DNA of 51,498 nt, from positions 1-51,498 of the forward strand of contig JBBITL010000029.1 of NCBI GenBank assembly GCA_037440765.1. The letters are read 5' to 3'. The translations under genes were made by a program, and so were the position numbers. Under the pieces are notes generated by a model. That model was given only the letters and a program-made list of their open reading frames with translations, made no database searches and was not told the origin of the DNA. Origin of the DNA: DTKY01 sp037440765 (GTDB lineage Bacteria > Acidobacteriota > Terriglobia > Bryobacterales > Bryobacteraceae). This document shows positions 34,170 through 41,232 of this stretch, piece by piece (position 1 is the first letter of the stretch; every line of letters starts with the position of its first letter).

Positions 34170-35234
34170 ATGATCATCACCCAGACCCCGTTACGCATCA
34201 GCTTCTTCGGGGGTGGCACGGACTTCCCGGAATTTTTCCTTAAGGAGGGAGGGGCCGTGCTGACGTCCGCCATCGACCGCTACATCTTCGTCATCGTCAA
34301 GGAGCGTTTCGACGAGAAGATCCGGGTCAGCTACACCAGGACCGAGCTGGTGGACGACATCGAGGAGATTCAGCACGAACTGGTCCGAGAGTGCCTCCGG
34401 AAGACCGGGATTCGCAGCAAGGTGGAGATCGCCACGATGGGCGACATCCCCGACTCCGGCGCCGGGCTGGGCTCATCCAGCACTGTAACTGTCGGTCTTC
34501 TCAACGCCATGTACCAATACCTGGGCGAGCCAAGGGATCCTGACACCCTGGCGCAGGAGGCTTCTGAAATCGAGCTCCAGGCGCTGGCCAAACCGATCGG
34601 AATCCAGGACCAGTACATCGGCGCGTATGGAGGACAGAGATTCATCAGTTTCGGCAGCGATGGGAGAGTGGCTGTCGAGCCGCTGGAGCTGCCTGGAGGC
34701 AGTTGGCACGAACTGAACGAGCGCCTCATGCTCTTCTTCACGAATGTGACCCGCCGGGCCGACACGATTCTGGGCGAACAGAAGTGCAACATCGGCAGCA
34801 GGCTTGGTGTCCTGAGGGAGATCAAGAAGCTCGCGCTCAAGGCCAAGGACTGTCTGCGGGCAGGCGCCACCGACGACTTCGGGATGCTGCTCCATGAGAG
34901 CTGGCTGCTGAAAAAGCAACTGGCCAGCAAGATCTCCAACAATGGAATCGACGAGATCTATGAGGCGGCCCGCCGGGCTGGCGCCCTGGGCGGGAAGATC
35001 GCCGGGGCGGGCGGAGGCGGCTTCATGCTTCTGTACTGTCCGCCCGGCAGCAGGCAAAGAGTGCGCGCCGCACTTGCCGGACTCCCCGAACTGCCCTTCA
35101 CTTTCGAGCGCGCAGGCACCAAAGTCATCTTCGACTACTCAAGGGTCACAAGCAGGCAGGCGCTCCCGGGACGGAGGATGATCCTGCCCCAGACCCAGGC
35201 GGAACCGTGGCTGCGCGCTTCGCACGCGACGTGA
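34170..35234 (+). CDS. hddA: GHMP kinase, D-glycero-alpha-D-manno-heptose-7-phosphate kinase-like (HddA-like)
   Basis: 354 residues. IITQTPLRISFFGGGTDFPE is the opening shared with HddA-type kinases. The GHMP phosphate loop is PDSGAGLGSSSTVTVGLL (about residues 93-110), and GKIAGAGGGGFMLLYCP is motif 3. These kinases make the alpha-1,7-bisphosphate of D,D-heptose (or the 1-phosphate of fucose-like sugars), the first committed step to GDP-heptose. The nucleotidyltransferase at 37473 could be the HddC partner. The isomerase (GmhA) and phosphatase (GmhB) are not in the window, so they must be elsewhere or the substrate differs. The ATG is preceded by GGAGGGAG, a strong ribosome site. Confidence 0.82.
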   Translation: MIITQTPLRISFFGGGTDFPEFFLKEGGAVLTSAIDRYIFVIVKERFDEKIRVSYTRTELVDDIEEIQHELVRECLRKTGIRSKVEIATMGDIPDSGAGLGSSSTVTVGLLNAMYQYLGEPRDPDTLAQEASEIELQALAKPIGIQDQYIGAYGGQRFISFGSDGRVAVEPLELPGGSWHELNERLMLFFTNVTRRADTILGEQKCNIGSRLGVLREIKKLALKAKDCLRAGATDDFGMLLHESWLLKKQLASKISNNGIDEIYEAARRAGALGGKIAGAGGGGFMLLYCPPGSRQRVRAALAGLPELPFTFERAGTKVIFDYSRVTSRQALPGRRMILPQTQAEPWLRASHAT

Positions 35235-35272
35235 ATGGAACCGGCGATGCCCATGAAAGGAGGAACCAGGCG

Positions 35273-36409
35273 ATGAGACTGCCGCTAGCGTTATGCGCCC
35301 TGTCGTCTCTCATGCTATGCACTGCCGCAGTCGCGCAGACAGGCTCGGACTTTTACGCCTATCCCAGAGCCTTCAGCAGTTTTGACAACCTCAAGCGAAA
35401 TCCCCGTGAACTGACGTTCAGCCGCCTGCCGGGCGTTTCGGGCGACTACAGGATCGGACCGGGAGACCAACTGGCCATCGAAGTCGTGAATCTGCCTGAA
35501 ATGAGCCTGAATCTTGAGGTCTCCAATTCCGGGGTGATCAACATGCCTCTGGTGGGCCAGTTCCGGGCAGCGGACCTCACCGCCGCGGAACTGGAGGCGG
35601 AACTCGCGGAGGTGCTGAGGAAGAAGGACCTGGTAAGGAATCCGGAGGTGCTCGTCGACGTCGTCGAGTACGTGGCGAAACCCATCTTCATCCTGGGCGA
35701 GGTCGACAAGGCCGGCGAGTACATCATGAGCCAGCAGTTGACGCTCATGGACGCGATCCTGATTGCCGGCGGGTTGGACATCACCGCCGGCAGGCACGGA
35801 TACCTGCACCGGCGGTTGGCATATGAGGAAGACGGCGCCTCTGCCGCCAGCGTGTCTCCCGGTGACCAGCGGACGAAGCCGCTGTTCAATACGCTGCGGA
35901 GCGGCAACCGGCTGGTTCCGGCCCTCGTGGAAAACCCGGAGCGTGCGGCTCCGGGAACCGAGGTCATCAGGGTGGACCTTGCGCCGCTGAAAAGAGGGGG
36001 ATTGCTGAGCGAGAACATTCTGCTCAGGAAGGGCGACGTGTTCATCGTCCCCAGGGTCAATCCCGAGGTGATGTACGTCATCGGGGATGTGAGACGGCCG
36101 GGCGCGCACGAAATGCGGCCGGAGGAGGCCCTCATGGTGACCCAGGCCATCGCCGCTTCGGGCGGGCCGTCTCAGACGGCCAAGACCAAGAACGGGGTGC
36201 TGGTGCGGCATGACGCCGACGGCAACCGGGTCCAGCGCAAGGTGGACTTCAGCGCCATCCTCAGGGGAGCGCAGCCGGACTTCAAGGTCCTGCCCAACGA
36301 CATCGTCTTCATCCCCGGCAGCAAGTACCGTACTCTGGCCTACGGCCTGCTTGGCGTGGTGCCGCAGACCGTTCAGCAGGCGGTGCCGCCGCTGCCGGCA
36401 ATGCGTTGA
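35273..36409 (+). CDS. Polysaccharide export outer membrane protein (Wza-like OPX) 1
   Basis: 378 residues from ATG 35273, with GGAGG at 35258-35262; the in-frame sequence before it is not signal-like. A signal peptide (MRLPLALCALSSLMLCTAAVAQ) lacks a good lipobox, unlike Wza. The poly-export domain starts at YRIGPGDQLAIEVVN, followed by an SLBB domain (FILGEVDKAGEYIM through LTLMDAILIAGGLD) and a second at MYVIGDVRRPGAHEM. The protein ends with a PGSKYRTLAYGLL segment shared with its downstream paralogue. It should form, alone or with its paralogue, the outer-membrane exit for the glycan. The spacing to the paralogue is 17 bases. Confidence 0.9.
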   Translation: MRLPLALCALSSLMLCTAAVAQTGSDFYAYPRAFSSFDNLKRNPRELTFSRLPGVSGDYRIGPGDQLAIEVVNLPEMSLNLEVSNSGVINMPLVGQFRAADLTAAELEAELAEVLRKKDLVRNPEVLVDVVEYVAKPIFILGEVDKAGEYIMSQQLTLMDAILIAGGLDITAGRHGYLHRRLAYEEDGASAASVSPGDQRTKPLFNTLRSGNRLVPALVENPERAAPGTEVIRVDLAPLKRGGLLSENILLRKGDVFIVPRVNPEVMYVIGDVRRPGAHEMRPEEALMVTQAIAASGGPSQTAKTKNGVLVRHDADGNRVQRKVDFSAILRGAQPDFKVLPNDIVFIPGSKYRTLAYGLLGVVPQTVQQAVPPLPAMR

Positions 36410-36426
36410 CCGTCCGGGAGTCGCCA

Positions 36427-37428
36427 ATGAGGAACAGGCTAAGCTTTGGAGGCGCCATGCCATACATCGCGTTGCTAATGCTGCTGCTTCTGCAACAGCC
36501 AGCCGCGGCGGACACTGTCAAGCCGGCATCGGCCGGAGGCGCCGGGACGGCCGCCGCGGAGTACCTGCTGGGTCCCGGTGATGTGGTCAATATCAGTGTG
36601 TTCGGTGTGCCCGAACTCGACAAGAGCACGCGGGTGAGCAACTCAGGGAAGATCCACTTTCCCGGGCTGGGGATTCTGCCGGTTGTGAACCTGGACTCCG
36701 GCCGCCTCGAAGCGGAGATTGCGCGAAGGCTGAGGGGCGCGGGCCTGGTGAAGGACCCGATTGTACGCGTGCGCGTCGCGCAGAGGCGCGCTCAGCCGGT
36801 GTACATACTGGGGGAGGTGATGATGCCGGGGCAGTTCGTGATCAACGACGAGATGCGCATCCTGGATCTGCTGACGCTGGCGGCTGGCTTCAACGACGTG
36901 GCGTCACCGGTTGGGTACCTCTACAGGAGGAAGCTTGAGGAACCGGACCCTTCCTCTCCCGGCGCTCCCCGCGCGGCGACGACCACGGACGAGGTGGTTG
37001 AGATTGACTTCGCGGCCCTCACCTCAGGAACGCGCCCCGAACTCAACCTGCGTCTCCGTGGCGGCGACATCCTGTATGTGCCCGTGAGCCCCAGATACCG
37101 CTACTTCATCGTAGGGGACGTGAACCAGACAGGCGGATTCGAGATTCCGGCGTCAGGACCGATCCTGGTGACTGAGGCGCTGGCAAGAGCCGGCGGGCCG
37201 GCACGGACCGCGAAACTCAGCAAGGGCATCCTCGTCCGGGTTAACGCCGCGGGCGAGCGTGAGCAGATCCCGGTGGATTTCAACGCCATTCTCAAAGGCA
37301 GAAAACCCGACATGGAGGTGCGGCCGAACGATATCATCTTCATGCCCGGAAGTTCGGCCAAGACGCTGGCCTACGGCTTGCTGAACGCCATTCCGTCGAC
37401 CGCCGCACGGCTGGCCATCATCCCTTGA
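36427..37428 (+). CDS. Polysaccharide export outer membrane protein (Wza-like OPX) 2
   Basis: 333 residues from ATG 36427, with GGGAG six bases upstream; TTG 36406 within the previous stop is an alternative. Signal peptide with a strong hydrophobic run (MPYIALLMLLLLQQPAAA). Poly-export domain from YLLGPGDVVNISVFGVPELD, SLBB domains at VYILGEVMMPGQFVI and YFIVGDVNQTGGFEI. The C-terminus has PGSSAKTLAYGLLNAIP, matching the end of the upstream paralogue, so the pair is a tandem duplication that has diverged widely elsewhere. Two OPX genes without a Wzc-type co-polymerase is unusual. The 44-base spacer downstream holds no obvious terminator. Confidence 0.9.
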   Translation: MRNRLSFGGAMPYIALLMLLLLQQPAAADTVKPASAGGAGTAAAEYLLGPGDVVNISVFGVPELDKSTRVSNSGKIHFPGLGILPVVNLDSGRLEAEIARRLRGAGLVKDPIVRVRVAQRRAQPVYILGEVMMPGQFVINDEMRILDLLTLAAGFNDVASPVGYLYRRKLEEPDPSSPGAPRAATTTDEVVEIDFAALTSGTRPELNLRLRGGDILYVPVSPRYRYFIVGDVNQTGGFEIPASGPILVTEALARAGGPARTAKLSKGILVRVNAAGEREQIPVDFNAILKGRKPDMEVRPNDIIFMPGSSAKTLAYGLLNAIPSTAARLAIIP

Positions 37429-37472
37429 GCGGTTTGCCTTAGGCCGGGCTCAGCACGGAACCAAGACACCTT

Positions 37473-38255
37473 ATGAAGGCGTTCCTCCTGGCGGCAGGCC
37501 TGGGCACCCGGCTGCGCCCTATCACAGACATTGTGCCGAAGTGCCTGGTGCCCGTTTGCGGCAAGCCGCTGATGGCGATCTGGCTCGAACTGCTGGGCCG
37601 CCACGGTGTTCATGAAGTGCTCATCAACACTCACTACCTCGCCGCCCAGGTGGGCCGCTTCCTGGAGAGATGGTGCGGTCCTCCGCAGGTGCGCATCGTC
37701 CACGAAGGGGTGTTGCTTGGGAGCGCGGGCACCATCGCCAGGAACTGGGATTTTGTGGCAGCCGAGGACGATTTCCTGGTCTGTTACGCGGATAACCTGA
37801 CGGACATCGACCTCAGCCGTCTGCTGCTGTCTCACCGGAGGCAGCCGTGCCTTGGAACGATGGCCCTGTTCCGCTCGGACCGCCCGCGGGAGTGCGGCAT
37901 CGCCGAACTGGACGGCCGCGGCGTCCTTGTCGGGTTCGAGGAGAAGCCTCGCGCTCCGAGGACGGACTATGCGAACGCGGGCGTATACGTGTTCAGCCCC
38001 GCGATTCGGTCCCTTCTGCCGGCGTCCGCGCCCTCCGACATTGCGAAGGACCTTGTGCCCGCGTGCCTCGGGCGGCTTCGCGGGTGGCTTTGGGACGGGC
38101 TGCTGATCGACATAGGATCGCCCGAGGCCTACGAGCGCGCTCAGGCCGGTTGGGCGTCGAAGCACGGGCTCACGGCCGGAGCCTATGTTGAGCGCGGCCG
38201 CGGTAATGACCCGCAGGCGTTCGCGCCAGAAACAGCGAAAGGAATCCACTCATGA
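37473..38255 (+). CDS. hddC: Sugar-1-phosphate nucleotidyltransferase (HddC/ManC-like)
   Basis: 260 residues. The pyrophosphorylase signature AAGLGTRLRPITDIVPKCLV is complete, with PVCGKPLMAIWLELL following. The product-side loop GVLLGSAGTIARNWDF, CYADNLTDID and ANAGVYVFSP are the remaining conserved blocks. The length and the 'LPASAPSDIAKDL' segment fit the short GDP-mannose/GDP-heptose pyrophosphorylases such as HddC. With the GHMP kinase at 34170 it could make GDP-D-glycero-alpha-D-manno-heptose; a mannose-1-phosphate guanylyltransferase role is the main alternative. The 3' end overlaps the next nucleotidyltransferase by ATGA (38252-38255). Confidence 0.8.
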   Translation: MKAFLLAAGLGTRLRPITDIVPKCLVPVCGKPLMAIWLELLGRHGVHEVLINTHYLAAQVGRFLERWCGPPQVRIVHEGVLLGSAGTIARNWDFVAAEDDFLVCYADNLTDIDLSRLLLSHRRQPCLGTMALFRSDRPRECGIAELDGRGVLVGFEEKPRAPRTDYANAGVYVFSPAIRSLLPASAPSDIAKDLVPACLGRLRGWLWDGLLIDIGSPEAYERAQAGWASKHGLTAGAYVERGRGNDPQAFAPETAKGIHS

Positions 38256-39004
38256 GAAACGGTGCAATTGGGCTGGTGCCCGCGGCGGGCCGAGGTCTGC
38301 GGCTCAGCCTCCCCTACCCGAAGGAGCTATACCCGGTCATCAGGGAGAACCGGTACAAACCGGTGGCTCAGTTTGTGCTTGACAGCCTGCGCTGTGCCGG
38401 CGTCACCGACGTGATCGTCGTTATCAACGAGACCAAGCATCAACTGCTGGCGCACTTCGGAGACGGCCATCGGTTCGGCCTCCGCCTGTCATACGTTGTG
38501 CAGGAGCAGATTACCGGCGCCAATGGCTCAGGCTCGTCGGGGTTGGCCGACGCACTGGATTGCGGCTTCCACCTGGCGGAGAACAAGACCGTGTTCTTCG
38601 GCATGCCTGACACAATAATGGAGCCCGCCAATGTGTTCGGCCTGCTTCAGGAGGCAGCGGAGGAGGGTGATGACGCGGTCCTTGCCCTATTCCCCACGGC
38701 GAAGCCGGAGAAATTCGGAATGGTTGCCCTGGACGAGCGCAATCGTGTGGTCAGGGTGGTCGACAAGCCCAGGGTGACCACGCTCACGCATATGTGGGGC
38801 TGCATCATGTGGCGCCCGAGGTTCACCGGTTATCTCCACCACTGCGTCGAAGAGCAAGGTATCGGAGATTTCGCCACGATTCTCAACGAGGGGCTCAACA
38901 GCGGGCTCAGGATGCGAGGCGTGCGGATCGACACTGGCAGCTACAAGGACCTGGGCACCTACGAAGAGATCATGGAACTGGAGCGGACCGGCCGCGAGGC
39001 ATAG
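38252..39004 (+). CDS. Sugar nucleotidyltransferase (RmlA/GlmU-like, short)
   Basis: 250 residues. The glycine-rich loop AAGRGLRLSLPYPKELYPV is a variant of the standard GxGTRLxPxTxxxPK signature, with Leu-Arg in place of Thr-Arg. YVVQEQITGANGSGSSGLADALDCGF, VFFGMPDTIMEP and HMWGCIMWRPRF mark the nucleotide-sugar core. DTGSYKDLGTYEEIMELE at the C-terminus is the usual closing helix of RmlA-like enzymes. Which nucleotide and sugar are used cannot be told, and the altered loop makes an unusual substrate possible. Translation is probably coupled to the upstream nucleotidyltransferase; GT2 starts 10 bases downstream. Confidence 0.8.
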   Translation: MRNGAIGLVPAAGRGLRLSLPYPKELYPVIRENRYKPVAQFVLDSLRCAGVTDVIVVINETKHQLLAHFGDGHRFGLRLSYVVQEQITGANGSGSSGLADALDCGFHLAENKTVFFGMPDTIMEPANVFGLLQEAAEEGDDAVLALFPTAKPEKFGMVALDERNRVVRVVDKPRVTTLTHMWGCIMWRPRFTGYLHHCVEEQGIGDFATILNEGLNSGLRMRGVRIDTGSYKDLGTYEEIMELERTGREA

Positions 39005-39014
39005 GGAGGGAACG

Positions 39015-39974
39015 GTGACAACAGAGTCGGTTGCACTTGCAGGGACGGCGCAGGCCCAGGCGGGCGAGTGTCCGGACATGTCGGTAATCATCGTGGGCAT
39101 GAACAACAAAGGCTACCTCCGGCAATGCCTGGAATCGCTGTGGGCGGCGGGGCTGCGGTCGCGATTCGAGGTGATCGCCACCGACAACGGCTCCACCGAC
39201 GGGAGCCAGGCCATGCTCGCGGAGAACTTCCCGGAAGTGCGCCTTCTGCAAAATGAGACCAACGTGGGCCTGAGCCGGGCAAGCAACCAGGGACTGGCCG
39301 TCGCCAGGGGACGTCATCTGCTGCTGCTGAACGACGACACCATTGTCAACGCCGCCTCGTTGGACGCCATGGTCGAGTTCATGGATCTTCACCCCGGTGT
39401 CGCCGCTGTGGGCGGGCGGCTGCTGAACGGCGACGGGTCGTTCCAGGCTGGCTACGAGAGGTTTCCCACCCTCATCGACGAGTTTTGTATCGCCTCCGGA
39501 CTTAGCAGGCTGGGCTGGGGCGGCTGCTCGGCGGGTGAGCACGACACCGAGCCGAAGCCGGTCGACTGGCTGGGGTCCGCCTGTCTGCTGCTGAGCCGGG
39601 AGGCCCTGGCAGACGCCGGACTGCTGGATGAGGAGTTCTTTATCTACGGGGACGAGGTGGACCTGCAATATCGGTTTAAGAAGCGGGGTTGGCAGGTGTA
39701 CTACCTGCCGCAAACTTACACGATCCACTTCGGCGGAAAGAGCATGAACCGCTGGCGGCGCCGCCGCATGGTCTACCGGGGCAAGATGCTTTTCTACCGC
39801 AAGAACTACGGACAGTGGCGGACAGCGGCGCTGCGGGTCATGCTTGGCGTCTTGAGCCTGGCGAAGGTCGTGGTGTGGGCGGCCGGGCTTGCCGTGCCGA
39901 AGTTCCAATCGAGGGCGCGGCAGGAGCTGCGCTCCAACTTCGAGGTGGTACGGCTCTGCGGAAGGCTGGTGTAG
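39015..39974 (+). CDS. Glycosyltransferase family 2 (rhamnosyltransferase-like)
   Basis: 319 residues from GTG 39015, preceded by GGGAGGG; ATG 39078 would start right at the first strand (MSVIIVGMNNKG). ATDNGSTDGSQAML, NVGLSRASNQGLAVARGRHL and the metal site LLNDDTI (N106-D107-D108) are those of WbbL-like GT2 enzymes. DWLGSACLLLSREAL and YGDEVDLQYRFKKRGW are the acceptor-side blocks, and the C-terminus has an amphipathic, arginine-rich helix followed by a hydrophobic one. It ends 4 bases before the phosphopentomutase gene. Rhamnose is suggested by subfamily only. Confidence 0.88.
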   Translation: MTTESVALAGTAQAQAGECPDMSVIIVGMNNKGYLRQCLESLWAAGLRSRFEVIATDNGSTDGSQAMLAENFPEVRLLQNETNVGLSRASNQGLAVARGRHLLLLNDDTIVNAASLDAMVEFMDLHPGVAAVGGRLLNGDGSFQAGYERFPTLIDEFCIASGLSRLGWGGCSAGEHDTEPKPVDWLGSACLLLSREALADAGLLDEEFFIYGDEVDLQYRFKKRGWQVYYLPQTYTIHFGGKSMNRWRRRRMVYRGKMLFYRKNYGQWRTAALRVMLGVLSLAKVVVWAAGLAVPKFQSRARQELRSNFEVVRLCGRLV

Positions 39975-39978
39975 CCTC

Positions 39979-41232
39979 ATGATTTTTCGGCGAGTCGTGT
40001 GGATTGTGCTGGACAGTGTCGGCATAGGCGAAATGCCGGACGCCGCCCGGTACGGCGACCAGGGCAGCGACACATTGGGGAACCTGGCGGCGCTGCACGG
40101 GCTGCGGCTTCCCACGCTCCGCAGTCTGGGACTGGCCAATATCAAGCCGCTCGCCGGCCTGGCGCCGGCGGCCGCCCCTCGGGGGAACTTCGGGCGATGC
40201 GCCCTGGCTTCGCCGGGCAAGGACACCACGACCGGCCATTGGGAGATGGCCGGCGTTCTCCTGGAGAGGCCCTTTCCGACCTACCCGGACGGCTTCCCCG
40301 GCGAGGTCATGGAGGAATTCGTCCTTCGCACCGGCCGCAGCTTCCTTGGCAATGTTCCTGCCTCCGGGACGGAGATTATCCAGCGGCTCGGCGAGGAGCA
40401 CCTCAGCACCGGCCACCCCATCGTCTATACCTCGGCCGACAGCGTGTTCCAGGTGGCGGCGCACCAGGACGCAGTTCCACTGGCGGAGCTGTATCAGATC
40501 TGCGAAACGGCGCGGGACATTCTGCGGGGGCCGCATGAGGTCGGCCGCGTAATCGCGCGTCCGTTCACCGGCCAGCCCGGCCGGTTCACGCGCACCGCTC
40601 AGCGGAGGGACTATGCGGTTCCGCCTCCCTCCGGGATGCTCCTGGACAGGCTGGCGGAGGCCGGCATAGCGGTGCACGCTGTTGGCAAGATCTCGGAGAT
40701 CTTCCTCGGCCGCGGCATACGGTTGAGCCAGAAGACCAAGGACAACGCCGATGGAATGGCCAGGACGCTCGAGGCGCTCGACGTCACGGCTGAGGGCCTG
40801 GTGTTCGCCAACCTGGTTGACTTTGACATGATCTACGGCCACCGGAACGACGCGCCGGGATACGCCCGGGCTCTCGAGGCGGTTGACGGATGGTTGCCGG
40901 AGTTGCTGGGGCGGTTGAATCACGGCGACCTTTTGATCCTGAATGCCGACCACGGCTGCGACCCGACCACCCCGTCCACGGATCACAGCCGGGAATACGT
41001 GCCGCTGCTGGTGGCCGGGCCCGGCGCGCGCAGAGGGTTGAATCTTGGCACGCGGGCCTCGCTGGCGGACGTTGGACAGACGGTGGCGGAGAATTTCGGC
41101 GTGCGGATCGCGGCCGGGACGAGCTTTCTTGACGCCATAGTCGGTGACGAGCTATCGCCACGGACGCTCAGCGTGATGGTGGGTTCGACGGCAGGCACGG
41201 TCACGCCGCCCGGCGTGCCGCAATCGCGATGA
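39979..41232 (+). CDS. deoB: Phosphopentomutase
   Basis: 417 residues from ATG 39979; sequence upstream in frame lies in the GT2 gene. The alkaline-phosphatase-superfamily metal site is plain: VVWIVLDSVGIGEMPDA at the N-terminus, GKDTTTGHWEMAG with the phospho-acceptor threonine region, GKISEIFLGRG, FANLVDFDMIYGHRND, and the C-terminal NADHGCDPTTPSTDHSREYVPLLV. All are DeoB motifs. It interconverts ribose-1-phosphate and ribose-5-phosphate with manganese. About 25 extra C-terminal residues follow the usual end. It is embedded in the polysaccharide operon, 4 bases after a GT2, and overlaps the next gene by ATGA (41229-41232). No other nucleoside-salvage gene is present. Confidence 0.95.
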   Translation: MIFRRVVWIVLDSVGIGEMPDAARYGDQGSDTLGNLAALHGLRLPTLRSLGLANIKPLAGLAPAAAPRGNFGRCALASPGKDTTTGHWEMAGVLLERPFPTYPDGFPGEVMEEFVLRTGRSFLGNVPASGTEIIQRLGEEHLSTGHPIVYTSADSVFQVAAHQDAVPLAELYQICETARDILRGPHEVGRVIARPFTGQPGRFTRTAQRRDYAVPPPSGMLLDRLAEAGIAVHAVGKISEIFLGRGIRLSQKTKDNADGMARTLEALDVTAEGLVFANLVDFDMIYGHRNDAPGYARALEAVDGWLPELLGRLNHGDLLILNADHGCDPTTPSTDHSREYVPLLVAGPGARRGLNLGTRASLADVGQTVAENFGVRIAAGTSFLDAIVGDELSPRTLSVMVGSTAGTVTPPGVPQSR

